Source of the DNA: Roseomonas sp.
GTDB taxonomy: Bacteria; Pseudomonadota; Alphaproteobacteria; Acetobacterales; Acetobacteraceae
Assembly: GCA_020249775.1 (NCBI GenBank)
Contig: JADCFA010000021.1
Span: 360,560-424,559 of the forward strand
Length of the DNA: 64,000 nt
Direction: 5' to 3'
The notes under the pieces were generated by a model. It did no database searches. It saw nothing but the letters and a program-made list of their open reading frames with translations, and had not been told where the DNA came from. Each line of letters starts with the position of its first letter. Position 1 is the stretch's first letter. The position numbers and the translations under genes were made by a program. Positions 18,140 to 26,886 of the stretch are shown here, piece after piece.

Positions 18140-18613
18140 TTATTCCTCAATCCCCATGGACATATCCATTTCATCGCGGCCGCGGGCGCGGAATTCCTCA
18201 CGATCATCGCCACGGCCACCACGGCCGGAACCGAAGCGCCCAGCCGGGCGCGGGCCACGGAAGGTCTTTTCGCGATCACGGTCATCACCGCCGCGCTTGG
18301 ACATGACAGCGGAAGGCGCCTCATCAATCGCTTCCACACGCACCGTCAGCAGGCGCAGCACATCTTCATTGAGGCCAAGCTGACGCTCAGCCTCATTCAG
18401 CGCGGCGGGGGGCGTATCAAGGCCAAGAAGCATGTAATGCCCCTTGCGATTCTTCTTGATGCGATAGGCAAGGCTGCGCAGGCCCCAATATTCGCGCTTG
18501 CGCACTTCGCCACCGGCTTCAGTCACCGTCGCGGCGACCTGGTCGGCAATGGCTTCAACTTGCTGTTGCGTAATATCATTGCGTGCGATGAACACGCATT
18601 CGTATAGCGGCAT
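18140..18613 (-). CDS. rpsF: 30S ribosomal protein bS6
   Basis: 157 residues from the ATG at 18613, preceded by AAGGGAG. MPLYECVFIARNDITQQQVEA begins the ferredoxin-like core, with KREYWGLRSLAYRIKKNRKGHY as the conserved centre. The C-terminal tail (about residues 110-157) is Arg/Gly/Glu-rich and extended relative to E. coli, common in alphaproteobacteria. First gene of the ribosomal cluster. Confidence 0.97.
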   Translation of the reverse strand: MPLYECVFIARNDITQQQVEAIADQVAATVTEAGGEVRKREYWGLRSLAYRIKKNRKGHYMLLGLDTPPAALNEAERQLGLNEDVLRLLTVRVEAIDEAPSAVMSKRGGDDRDREKTFRGPRPAGRFGSGRGGRGDDREEFRARGRDEMDMSMGIEE

Positions 18614-18803
18614 GTGATCTCCCTTTGGCTGGCTCAGCCCTGGCCCCGGGATGGGGCGCGCATAGGGGCATAGCCGGGCACTTGCCTTGCGCCCGGCAGG
18701 GGAGCGGCGCGTAAAGCACAAAGGGGGGTGGGGGATCAAGCCCCGTCTGTCACCGATCGCTGCTTTATGCTTAGTAGTGCCAAGAAAAACGGGGAGCTTC
18801 ACC

Positions 18804-19775
18804 ATGTATCATCGCCGTCTATTGCTGGGCCTGCCCTTGGCACTGCTCGCCGCCCAGGCCCGCGCGCAAAGCCCCTGGGCGCCCAGCCGCCCCGTGGTGC
18901 TGGTGGTGCCCTTTGCCCCGGGTGGTCCGAATGATCTGGTGGCGCGGCTGGTGGCCCCTGCCATGCAGGCCGCCCTTGGCCAGAATGTGGTGGTGGAAAA
19001 CCGCCCCGGCGCCACCGGGGCCATTGCCGCCCGCCATGTCGCCGCGCAACCGCCCGATGGCCATACGCTGATTGTGGCGGCCAGCGGCACCATGACCATC
19101 AACCCCGCAGTCATGACCCGCCCCGGCTATGATCCTGAGAAGGATTTCGCCCCGGTCACGCTCGCCATGTCGGTGCCCAATATGCTGGTGGTGCATAAGG
19201 ATGTCCCCGCGACCAATGTGGCCGAGGTGGTGGCCTGGCTGAAGCGTGAAGCGGGCCGGGCTTCCTATTGCTCGGGCGGCGTCGGCTCTACCGAGCAATT
19301 GGGCATGGAGCTTTTCCTGAAGCGCACGGGGACCGAGGCAACGCATGTCCCCTTCCCCGGCGGCGCCCCGGCCGTGACCGCCATGATCCAGGGTCAGGTC
19401 CAGGCCAGCATCCTGAATGCGGCAACGGTCCGCCCGCATGTCGTATCGGGTGCTTTGCGCGCCATTGCCATTGCCGGCACCAAGCGCTTTTCCGGCCTGC
19501 CGGATGTGCCCACCATGCCGGAAGCGGGCCTGCCAGATGTGCTTTCCGCTTCCTGGTCCGCCTTTCTGGCCCCGGCGGGTACGCCAGCCGCCGCCATCGC
19601 CCGGCTGCATGAGGTGATTGTGGCCGCACTCCGCGCGCCGGAGACAACGCAGCGCCTGACCGCAGCCGGCTTCACCATCGATGCTTCCTCCCCGCAGGAA
19701 TTGGGGGTGACGATTTCGGCGGAACTCGCCCGCTGGAAGCAGGTGGTGAAGGACGCCAATATCCAGATGAATTGA
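18804..19775 (+). CDS. Tripartite tricarboxylate transporter substrate-binding protein (Bug/TctC family)
   Basis: 323 residues from ATG 18804 with GGGGAG upstream. A signal peptide (RRLLLGLPLALLAAQARAQ) leads to the Bug fold: PSRPVVLVVPFAPGGPNDLVAR, VVVENRPGATGAIAARHVA, YDPEKDFAPVTLAM and VPFPGGAPAVTAMIQGQVQ. These periplasmic proteins bind carboxylates. No tctA or tctB membrane genes are adjacent, so this is an orphan receptor, as in the large Bug expansions of Acetobacteraceae and Burkholderiales. Confidence 0.92.
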   Translation: MYHRRLLLGLPLALLAAQARAQSPWAPSRPVVLVVPFAPGGPNDLVARLVAPAMQAALGQNVVVENRPGATGAIAARHVAAQPPDGHTLIVAASGTMTINPAVMTRPGYDPEKDFAPVTLAMSVPNMLVVHKDVPATNVAEVVAWLKREAGRASYCSGGVGSTEQLGMELFLKRTGTEATHVPFPGGAPAVTAMIQGQVQASILNAATVRPHVVSGALRAIAIAGTKRFSGLPDVPTMPEAGLPDVLSASWSAFLAPAGTPAAAIARLHEVIVAALRAPETTQRLTAAGFTIDASSPQELGVTISAELARWKQVVKDANIQMN

Positions 19776-19845
19776 CGCGGTTGACAAGCCGGGGCCGCGC
19801 GGCCATTCGCGCGGCCTGACCTTTAACCATCACGGAATTCTGAAC

Positions 19846-20805
19846 ATGGCCTTCGCCTTCGTCTTTCCCGGCCAGGGGAGCCAGGCTGTCGGCATGGGCC
19901 GCGACCTGGCCGATGCCTTTCCTTCTGCCCGCCACGTTTTTCAGGAAGTGGATGACGCCTTGGGCCAGAAGCTGAGCAAGCTGATGTGGGAAGGCCCGCA
20001 GGAAGAATTGACGCTGACGGCCAATGCCCAGCCGGCGCTGATGGCGCATTCTCTGGCCGTGGTGCGCGCCTTGGAAGCCGAAGGCGGTTTTGCGCTTGCC
20101 GCGCGCGTGGCGCTGGTGGCCGGGCATTCTCTCGGCGAATATAGCGCGCTGACCGCTGCCGGTGCTTTTGATATCACGACCGCCGCCAAGCTTTTGCGCC
20201 TGCGTGGCGAGGCCATGCAAAAGGCAACGCCGCCCGGCACTGGCGCCATGGCCGCACTTCTGGGCGCGGAGATTGATCTGGCGCAGGAGATTTGCGCCGC
20301 CGCCGCCACCAACCCGGAAACCGCCAAGGCCGAGGTGGTGGAAGCCGCCAATGACAATGGCGGTGGCCAGGTGGTGATTTCTGGCGCCAAGGCGGCGGTG
20401 GAGCGCGCCATTGAAATCGCCAAGGAAAAGGGCGTGAAGCGTGCCATGCTGCTGCCGGTCTCCGCGCCCTTCCATTGCGCCTTGATGGCCCCCGCGGCGG
20501 ATGCCATGGCGGAGGCGCTTGCCAGGGCCACCATGCGGGCGCCCGTGGTGCCGGTGGTGGCCAATGTCACCGCCGCCAAGGCGACCGATCCCGCCGAAAT
20601 CCGGGATCTGCTGGTGCGCCAAGTCACCGGTACGGTGCGCTGGCGCGAATGCGTCGCCGCCATGGCCGCCATGGGCTGCGACAAGTTTGTTGAGGTCGGC
20701 GCGGGCAAGGTGCTGACCGGCCTGATGAAGCGCAATGCGCCGGAAGCGACCGCGCTTGCCATCGGCAATCCGGCCGAGCTTGAAGCCTTCCTGAAAACGC
20801 TCTGA
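19846..20805 (+). CDS. fabD: Malonyl-CoA:ACP transacylase FabD
   Basis: 319 residues. It moves malonyl groups from CoA to acyl carrier protein, supplying fatty acid elongation. FVFPGQGSQAVGMG opens the chain; the nucleophile is Ser in GHSLGEYSAL near residue 93; the catalytic His is in APFHCALMAPA near 206. It is followed 11 bases later by fabG. Confidence 0.97.
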   Translation: MAFAFVFPGQGSQAVGMGRDLADAFPSARHVFQEVDDALGQKLSKLMWEGPQEELTLTANAQPALMAHSLAVVRALEAEGGFALAARVALVAGHSLGEYSALTAAGAFDITTAAKLLRLRGEAMQKATPPGTGAMAALLGAEIDLAQEICAAAATNPETAKAEVVEAANDNGGGQVVISGAKAAVERAIEIAKEKGVKRAMLLPVSAPFHCALMAPAADAMAEALARATMRAPVVPVVANVTAAKATDPAEIRDLLVRQVTGTVRWRECVAAMAAMGCDKFVEVGAGKVLTGLMKRNAPEATALAIGNPAELEAFLKTL

Positions 20806-20816
20806 GGGGATTTCCG

Positions 20817-21554
20817 ATGTTTGATCTGACCGGCAAGACCGCGCTTGTCACCGGCGCCACGGGCGGCATTGGCGCAGGCGTTGCCCGCGCGCTGCATGCC
20901 CAGGGTGCGACGGTTGCCATCACCGGCCGCCGCGCGGCGGAATTGGAAGCACTCGCCGCGGAGCTTGGCACGCGGGTGATCGTGGCGCCGGCCGATCTGG
21001 CGGATCCGGAAGCGCCGGCAAAGCTTGTTGAAAAAATCGAAGCCGAAGCGGGGAGCCTTGATATTCTGGTGAATAATGCCGGCTTCACGCGCGATATGCT
21101 GGCGCTGCGCATGGGTGATGCCGATTGGAATGCGGTGTTGGAAGTGGATTTGACCGCGCCGTTTCGCCTGGCGCGGGCTGCCTTGCGCGGCATGATGAAA
21201 AAGCGTCAGGGGCGGATCATTTCCATCGCATCTATCGTGGGGGTCACCGGCAATGCCGGCCAGGCCAATTACGCCGCCGCCAAGGCGGGCTTGATTGGCA
21301 TGTCGAAATCCTTGGCGCAGGAAGTGGCGACGCGCGGCGTGACCGTGAATGTGGTGGCGCCCGGCTTCGTAAAGACCGCCATGACGGATGCGCTGAATGA
21401 CGCGCAAAAAACCGCACTGCTGACGCGCATCCCAACCCAGCGCATGGGATCGCCCGAGGATATCGCCGCCGCCGTGGTGTATCTGGCAAGCAATGAGGCG
21501 GGCTGGGTCACCGGCCAGACCTTGCATGTCAATGGCGGCATGGCGATGATCTGA
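20817..21554 (+). CDS. fabG: 3-oxoacyl-ACP reductase FabG
   Basis: 245 residues. NADPH-dependent reduction of beta-ketoacyl-[18 protein letters not shown] is the cofactor motif, NNAG at about 83-86, catalytic Ser in ISIASIVG and YAAAKAG with catalytic Tyr and Lys, and the [12 protein letters not shown] segment. Partner of fabD in one operon. acpP and fabF, which usually follow, are not present here. Confidence 0.96.
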   Translation: MFDLTGKTALVTGATGGIGAGVARALHAQGATVAITGRRAAELEALAAELGTRVIVAPADLADPEAPAKLVEKIEAEAGSLDILVNNAGFTRDMLALRMGDADWNAVLEVDLTAPFRLARAALRGMMKKRQGRIISIASIVGVTGNAGQANYAAAKAGLIGMSKSLAQEVATRGVTVNVVAPGFVKTAMTDALNDAQKTALLTRIPTQRMGSPEDIAAAVVYLASNEAGWVTGQTLHVNGGMAMI

Positions 21555-21558
21555 CGCC

Positions 21559-21852
21559 ATGGTGGAAAAACTCAACGCCGCTGAACGGGCCGGGCTGGCG
21601 GGAACGCTGCCGGAATGGACGCTGGTGGAAGGCCGCGATGCCATCACCCGCGCCTTCCGCTTCAAGGATTTTTCGGAAGCCTGGGGCTTCATGGCGCGCG
21701 TGGCTTTGCTGGCCGAAGCGCAGGACCATCACCCGGAATGGTTCAATGTCTGGAACCGGGTGGAGATTACCCTTTCCACCCATGACGCGGGCGGGCTTTC
21801 CGCGCGCGATATCAGGCTGGCACAGGCGATAGACGGGCTTCTGCCGGGCTAG
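21559..21852 (+). CDS. 4a-hydroxytetrahydrobiopterin dehydratase (pterin-4-alpha-carbinolamine dehydratase)
   Basis: 97 residues, full length. The family motif [27 protein letters not shown] carries the two active-site histidines, and the C-terminal D..LA..ID segment is intact. It recycles the oxidised pterin cofactor after aromatic hydroxylases, although in many bacteria no hydroxylase partner is nearby, as here. It lies 5 bases after fabG and meets secG tail to tail with 1 base between. Confidence 0.93.
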   Translation: MVEKLNAAERAGLAGTLPEWTLVEGRDAITRAFRFKDFSEAWGFMARVALLAEAQDHHPEWFNVWNRVEITLSTHDAGGLSARDIRLAQAIDGLLPG

Positions 21853-21853
21853 A

Positions 21854-22177
21854 TCAGTTGGTCGGCACGCTCGGCAACGCAGGCATAGCCGGCACTGTCG
21901 GTGCGGTGATTGGCGCGGGGCCATCCAGGATAGACCGGTTCTGCTGCGACGCGCCCTTGGTGAGCAGCGCCAGGGTTAGCGCCAGCGCAAAGAAGGCCGC
22001 GCCCAGAATGGCGGTTGACCGCGTCAACAAATTGGCCGTGCCGCGCCCGCCCATGAAGGATCCCATGCCCTGGGAGGAGCCCACGCCAAGCCCGCCGCCC
22101 TCACTCCGCTGGAGCAGGACAACGCCAATCAGCGCGAGTGTGACAAAAAGATGCAGGACAAGCAGGACGGTAATCAT
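21854..22177 (-). CDS. secG: Preprotein translocase subunit SecG
   Basis: 107 residues. Two transmembrane helices (about residues 3-22 and 56-75) flank the conserved RSEGGGLGVGSS and the NLLTRSTAILGAAFF motif. The C-terminus is a Pro/Ala-rich tail. It assists SecYE-mediated export. Located opposite the fabDG unit. Confidence 0.95.
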   Translation of the reverse strand: MITVLLVLHLFVTLALIGVVLLQRSEGGGLGVGSSQGMGSFMGGRGTANLLTRSTAILGAAFFALALTLALLTKGASQQNRSILDGPAPITAPTVPAMPALPSVPTN

Positions 22178-22315
22178 GGTGGCGGGCTTTTAGCCGAGGC
22201 TGCGGCGCCCGGCTAGCCCTGAATCTGGTGGGTTACAAACAACTCCGCGCCGGACCCTGGACCAGCGCCCCTGCCAGCGCCATTCTTTGGAATGAAAAGA
22301 CAGCAGAGGCTTGTC

Positions 22316-23533
22316 ATGGGTAGCATCTTCTTCGGGCGTCGCGCGGTTCTGGCCGGCGGGGCTGGGCTGGCGGCGGCGGCGGGGCGCGGCGCGGCGGCGC
22401 AGGGCGCGCCGATCCGCATTGGGGAGCTGAATTCCTATAGCCGCATGGCGGCCTTCTGCATCCCCTATCGCAACGCCATGCAAATGGCGGCAGAACAGAT
22501 CAATGCTGCCGGCGGCGTCATGGGCGGGCGGCGGCTGGAATTCATCTTCCGCGATGATGGCGCCACACCAGGCGATGCTGTGCGCGTGGCGGAGGAATTG
22601 CTAACGCGGGAAAATGTCGCCTTCATCGCCGGCACCTTCCTGTCCAATGTCGGGCTGGCGGTGGCGGATTTCGCCAATCAGCGCAAACGGCTGTTCTTCG
22701 CGACCGAACCGCTGAGCGATGCGATCACCATGGCACAGGGCAATCGCTATACGTGGCGGCTGCGCCCTTCCACCTTTATGCAGACGCGCATGCTGGTGGA
22801 AGCCGCACGCGGGCGGACGCAAAGGCGATGGGCGATTGTGGCGCCAAATTACGAATACGGCCAATCGGCGGCGGCGAATTTCAAGCGGCTGATCGGCGGT
22901 GCCATTCCAGGGGCGGAGGTCATCGCCGAACAATACCCAGCGCTTGGGCGCGTGGATGCCGGCGCCACGGTGGGTGCTTTGGCGCAGGCGCGGCCGGATG
23001 CGATTTTTAACGTGCTGTTTGGCCCGGACCTGACCGCCTTTGTGCGAGAAGGCAATACGCGCGGCTTATTCGAACGCCGCTTTGTGCTTTCTCTGCTAAC
23101 CGGCGAGCCGGAATACATGATCCCGCTGGGTGATGAAACGCCGGACGGCTGGGTAGTCACTGGCTATCCATGGGACCAGGTGGAAGGGGCTGGGCATCGC
23201 GCCTTTGTTGACGCCTATCGTACGCGTTTCAATGACACGCCGCGCAAGGGCAGCCTGCTTGGTTATGTGACGGTGCAAGTGCTGGCCAATATGCTGAACC
23301 GCGCCAATAGCCTGGATAATGAGGTTTTGGTGGATACGCTGCGCGATCTGCGCACCGAAACTGTCGTCGGCAATGTCACCATGCGCGGCATTGACCAACA
23401 AGGCAGCATGGGCACCTGGGTCGGTGAAACCTCGCAGCGCAATGGGCAGGGCACCATGCGCAATGCGCGCTATGCTGATGGCGCCGATTACATGTTCCCC
23501 GAAGAAGAAGTGCGGGCCGCGCGCCGGGCTTGA
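22316..23533 (+). CDS. ABC transporter substrate-binding protein, branched-chain amino acid/amide type
   Basis: 405 residues from ATG 22316, chosen over ATG 22292 because GAGG sits 6 bases upstream. The N-terminus (FFGRRAVLAGGAGLAAAAG) is a Tat-like signal. The Peripla_BP_6 fold shows in MAAEQINAAGGVMGGRRLEFIF, DDGATPGDAVRVAEELL, VAFIAGTFLSN and WAIVAPNYEYGQSAA. Related proteins bind leucine, urea or short amides; the ligand cannot be told. Its stop overlaps the permease start as TTGA. Confidence 0.92.
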   Translation: MGSIFFGRRAVLAGGAGLAAAAGRGAAAQGAPIRIGELNSYSRMAAFCIPYRNAMQMAAEQINAAGGVMGGRRLEFIFRDDGATPGDAVRVAEELLTRENVAFIAGTFLSNVGLAVADFANQRKRLFFATEPLSDAITMAQGNRYTWRLRPSTFMQTRMLVEAARGRTQRRWAIVAPNYEYGQSAAANFKRLIGGAIPGAEVIAEQYPALGRVDAGATVGALAQARPDAIFNVLFGPDLTAFVREGNTRGLFERRFVLSLLTGEPEYMIPLGDETPDGWVVTGYPWDQVEGAGHRAFVDAYRTRFNDTPRKGSLLGYVTVQVLANMLNRANSLDNEVLVDTLRDLRTETVVGNVTMRGIDQQGSMGTWVGETSQRNGQGTMRNARYADGADYMFPEEEVRAARRA

Positions 23534-25404
23534 GCGTGGAATTGGGCTTTCTGCTGGTCCAGTGCCTTTCGGGCCTGGCTAGCGCATCCTCGCTTTTTAT
23601 CATTGCCTCGGGCCTCACGCTTGTGTTTGGCGTGACGCGTATCGTCAATTTCGCGCATGGATCGTTTTACATGCTAGGCGCCTATATGGCGGTGACGATC
23701 GTGCCCTGGCTTTTGCAGATTGAACGATCGCCCACACTATTTTTTGCCGGCGTGCTGATTTCCGCCTTTGTGGTGGGCGTGCTGGGTGTGGCGATGGAAA
23801 TCTTGCTGCTGCGGCGGATTTATAAGGTGCCGGAGTTGTTTCAATTGCTGGCAAGCTTCGGCGTTGTGCTGATGGTGCAGGATGCGGTGCTGCATATCTG
23901 GGGGCCGATGGATATCCCGGGACCTCGTGCGCCGGGGCTGCGCCATGGCGTGATGATCCTGGATCAGCGCTTTCCGGCCTATGAGCTTTTCCTGATTGCG
24001 GCGGGGCCGGTAGTGCTCGGCCTGCTGTGGCTGCTGATGCACAAAACACGCTTTGGCATCTTACTGCGCGCCGCCACGCGGGACCGAGAGATGGTGGGCG
24101 CGCTTGGGGTCAATCAGGCTTTGCTATTTACCGGCACGCTGTTTCTGGGTGCCTTTCTGGCGGGGTTGGGTGGCGCCTTGCAGATCCCGCGCGTTTCCGC
24201 TTCCGCGCAAATGGATCTTTCCATCATCACCGAAGCTTTTGTGGTGACGGTGATTGGCGGCATGGGTTCGATTGGCGGCGCTTTTCTTGCCGCGCTGCTG
24301 ATCGGGCAATTGCAGGCATTCGGCGTGCTGATCTTCCCGAAAATCACGCTGGTGCTGGTGTTCCTGCTGATGGCGCTGGTGCTGGTGATAAAGCCCTGGG
24401 GATTATTGGGCCGGCAAGAAAGTGCCGCGGGTCATAGCGCCCTGCCTGAGGGCATCATGCGGCCACACGGCTTTGCTGTGGCCGAGAAAGCGCTTGTGCT
24501 ACTGGCGATAGCGGCCGCCGCTGCAGTGCCGCTCTTTGGCGATGCCTATGCGATCAAGGTTGCGACCGAGGTGCTGATCTTTGCGCTTGCTGCCTTTTCG
24601 CTGAATTTCCTGGTAGGCAATGGCGGTATCGTGAGCTTCGGCCACGCGGCCTATTTCGGCCTAGGCGCTTATGCGAGCGGGTTATTGGTGACGAAACTTG
24701 GCATGCCGATGGAACCGGCGCTAATCTTTGCTCCCTTAGCGGGCGGGTTTTTCGCGGCGTTATTCGGGTTTTTCATTGTGCGCTTGCAGGGCATTTATCT
24801 GGCCATGCTGACGCTGGCCTTCGCGCAGATTGCCTATGCGGTCTGCTTTCAATGGGTGGAGGTCACCGGTGGCGATAATGGCATTGTCGGTGTTTGGCCC
24901 TCGGCCTGGGCGGCATCGCGCAGCGCCTATCACTATATTGTGCTGGTCGCGGCGGGCTTGGGTATTTTCGCGCTGCGCCATGTGATCTACGCGCCGTTTG
25001 GCGCGAGCCTGCGCGCCGCGCGCGATTCCGCGCAGCGTGCCGAGGCGATTGGGATTGATGTGCGCGCCCATCGCTGGCTTGGCTTCACCATGGCGGGTGC
25101 CGCGGCGGGGCTTGCCGGTGGGCTTTACGCATTCTCAAAAGGTTCCATTGATCCGACCTTGCTTGGCATTCCCTTGTCCGTGGATTTTCTCGCGATGATT
25201 CTGCTGGGCGGCATGCAGACTGTGATGGGGCCAGTGCTGGGGGCGGCGGCTTTTCACAGCATCAAGGATGTCTTCATGCCGCTCACGGATCATTGGCGCT
25301 TTCTGCTGGGGGCTTCCATTATCGCGCTGGTGCTGATTTTTCCGCGCGGGCTTGGCGGGGCTTATGCGGCGCTGCGCGCGCGGCTTTTGGGTGGCGCGCC
25401 ATGA
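23530..25404 (+). CDS. Fused branched-chain ABC permease (LivH-LivM in one chain)
   Basis: 624 residues, about twice a single permease. Residues 1-295 match LivH (ASGLTLVFGVTRIVNFAHGS, and the EAA-like GTLFLGAFLAGLGGALQIPR with VIGGMGSIGGAF); residues about 310-620 match LivM (SLNFLVGNGGIVSFGHAAYFGLGAY, AARDSAQRAEAIGIDV, MILLGGMQTVMGPVLGA). About 16-18 hydrophobic segments in total. A TTG start overlaps the binding-protein stop; the next gene overlaps as ATGA. The fusion would fix one copy of each half per transporter. Confidence 0.9.
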   Translation: MSVELGFLLVQCLSGLASASSLFIIASGLTLVFGVTRIVNFAHGSFYMLGAYMAVTIVPWLLQIERSPTLFFAGVLISAFVVGVLGVAMEILLLRRIYKVPELFQLLASFGVVLMVQDAVLHIWGPMDIPGPRAPGLRHGVMILDQRFPAYELFLIAAGPVVLGLLWLLMHKTRFGILLRAATRDREMVGALGVNQALLFTGTLFLGAFLAGLGGALQIPRVSASAQMDLSIITEAFVVTVIGGMGSIGGAFLAALLIGQLQAFGVLIFPKITLVLVFLLMALVLVIKPWGLLGRQESAAGHSALPEGIMRPHGFAVAEKALVLLAIAAAAAVPLFGDAYAIKVATEVLIFALAAFSLNFLVGNGGIVSFGHAAYFGLGAYASGLLVTKLGMPMEPALIFAPLAGGFFAALFGFFIVRLQGIYLAMLTLAFAQIAYAVCFQWVEVTGGDNGIVGVWPSAWAASRSAYHYIVLVAAGLGIFALRHVIYAPFGASLRAARDSAQRAEAIGIDVRAHRWLGFTMAGAAAGLAGGLYAFSKGSIDPTLLGIPLSVDFLAMILLGGMQTVMGPVLGAAAFHSIKDVFMPLTDHWRFLLGASIIALVLIFPRGLGGAYAALRARLLGGAP

Positions 25405-26183
25405 CGTTGCTGGCTGTGGAAAATCTCAACAAGAATTTCGGTGGCGTGGTGGCCGCGCGCAATGTGAGTTTTGCGCTGGCAGCGGGTGAGATGCTGGCCA
25501 TGATCGGCCCCAATGGCGCGGGCAAATCCACCAGCTTCAATATGGTGGGCGGGCAGCTACGCCCCGATAGTGGGCGCGTGGTGTTGGAAGGCCAGGAAAT
25601 CACCGGCCTGCCACCGCGCGCTATTTGCCGCTTGGGTGTGGGGCGCAGCTTTCAGGTGGCGCAGACCTTTCTTTCCATGTCAGTGCTGGAAAATCTGCAA
25701 ATGGCGCTGATTGCCCATGCGGGGCGGACGCGCGATGTGCTGGCACGCAGCAGTGCGCTTTACCGTGATGAGGCGCTTGGCTTGCTTGCGCAAGTCGGTA
25801 TGGCGGAAGCGGCGGATCGTTCCATGGGTGCGCTGGCTTATGGTGATGTGAAGCGCGTGGAATTGGCGATTGCGCTTTCCGGCGCCCCGCGCCTGCTGCT
25901 GATGGACGAACCCACCGCCGGCATGGCACCGGCCGAACGCGCTGCGCTGATGCGCCTGGTGGCGGGCATTGCGCGGCGTTCCGCCATTGGTGTGCTGTTC
26001 ACCGAACACGATATGGATGCGGTTTTCGCCCATGCGGATCGCATCCTGGTGCTGGTGCGGGGCGAGATCATCGCCGCCGGCAGCCCGGAAGAAGTTCGCG
26101 CCAATCCGGAAGTGCAGCGCGTTTACCTCGGCACCTCCGGCCTGCGTGCTGCGCTACGGGCCAGGGCAGCAGCGCATGGCTGA
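25401..26183 (+). CDS. Branched-chain ABC transporter ATP-binding protein (LivG type)
   Basis: 260 residues. Walker A GPNGAGKST at about 35-43, a long insertion typical of LivG with VGRSFQVAQTFLSMSVLENL, a weakly conserved signature (MGALAYGDVKRVELA), Walker B LLLMDEPTAGMAP and the switch His in VLFTEHDMD. One of two ATPases for the fused permease; overlaps the following livF by 8 bases. Confidence 0.94.
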   Translation: MTLLAVENLNKNFGGVVAARNVSFALAAGEMLAMIGPNGAGKSTSFNMVGGQLRPDSGRVVLEGQEITGLPPRAICRLGVGRSFQVAQTFLSMSVLENLQMALIAHAGRTRDVLARSSALYRDEALGLLAQVGMAEAADRSMGALAYGDVKRVELAIALSGAPRLLLMDEPTAGMAPAERAALMRLVAGIARRSAIGVLFTEHDMDAVFAHADRILVLVRGEIIAAGSPEEVRANPEVQRVYLGTSGLRAALRARAAAHG

Positions 26184-26886
26184 AGCGATGTTGGAAGTGG
26201 AGGGTCTGCGCGCCGGCTATGGCCCGGCGGAGATTCTATTCGGCGTTTCGCTCAAGCTTGCCCGCGGTGAGGTCGCAGCCCTGATGGGCCGCAATGGCGC
26301 AGGCAAATCCACCACGCTGAAAGCGATCATGGGGCTGATCCCGCCACGCGCCGGGCGCGTGCGTTTCGCGGGGCGCGATATTGCGGGCCTTGCGGCCTTT
26401 CGTATCGCGCGGCTTGGCTTGGGTTATGTGCCGGAAGATCGACGCATCTTCACCGATCTGACGGTTGCGGAGAATCTGGAAGTTGGCCGCCGCCCGGCAG
26501 AAGGGCGCGACGCTTGGACTCCGGAGCGCTTGTTTGAGGTTTTCCCGAACCTTGCATCCATGCGTAATCGCCGCGCCGCCGCCATGTCGGGCGGGGAACA
26601 GCAAATGCTGGCGATTGCACGCACGCTGATGGGCAATCCGGCTGCCGTGCTGCTGGATGAACCATCGGAAGGACTCGCGCCGGTCATTCTGGAATTGATG
26701 GCCGATGCGGTGCTGCGCATGAAGCGCGAAGGCATTGCCGTTTTGCTGTCAGAACAGAATTTCGATTTCGCGGCGGCGGTTGCGGATCGCGCCTATGTCA
26801 TTGAACGCGGCGAAATCCGCTATGATGGCAGCATGGCAGCGCTGGAAGCGGACCCAGCGCTGCGCGCCCAGCACCTCAGCCTTTAG
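26176..26886 (+). CDS. Branched-chain ABC transporter ATP-binding protein (LivF type)
   Basis: 236 residues, the usual LivF length. Walker A GRNGAGKST, LGYVPEDRRIFTDLTVAENL, signature MSGGEQQMLAIAR, Walker B AVLLDEPSEGLAP, switch SEQNFDFA. It ends by overlapping the tail of the convergent aminotransferase gene by 11 bases. With the preceding three genes it completes one importer. Confidence 0.94.
   Translation: MAEAMLEVEGLRAGYGPAEILFGVSLKLARGEVAALMGRNGAGKSTTLKAIMGLIPPRAGRVRFAGRDIAGLAAFRIARLGLGYVPEDRRIFTDLTVAENLEVGRRPAEGRDAWTPERLFEVFPNLASMRNRRAAAMSGGEQQMLAIARTLMGNPAAVLLDEPSEGLAPVILELMADAVLRMKREGIAVLLSEQNFDFAAAVADRAYVIERGEIRYDGSMAALEADPALRAQHLSL

Noticed and set aside
19941..21692. A 583-codon minus-strand frame
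   Set aside because: It lies opposite fabD and fabG, both with complete catalytic motifs, and its translation is low-complexity Ala/Ser/Arg.
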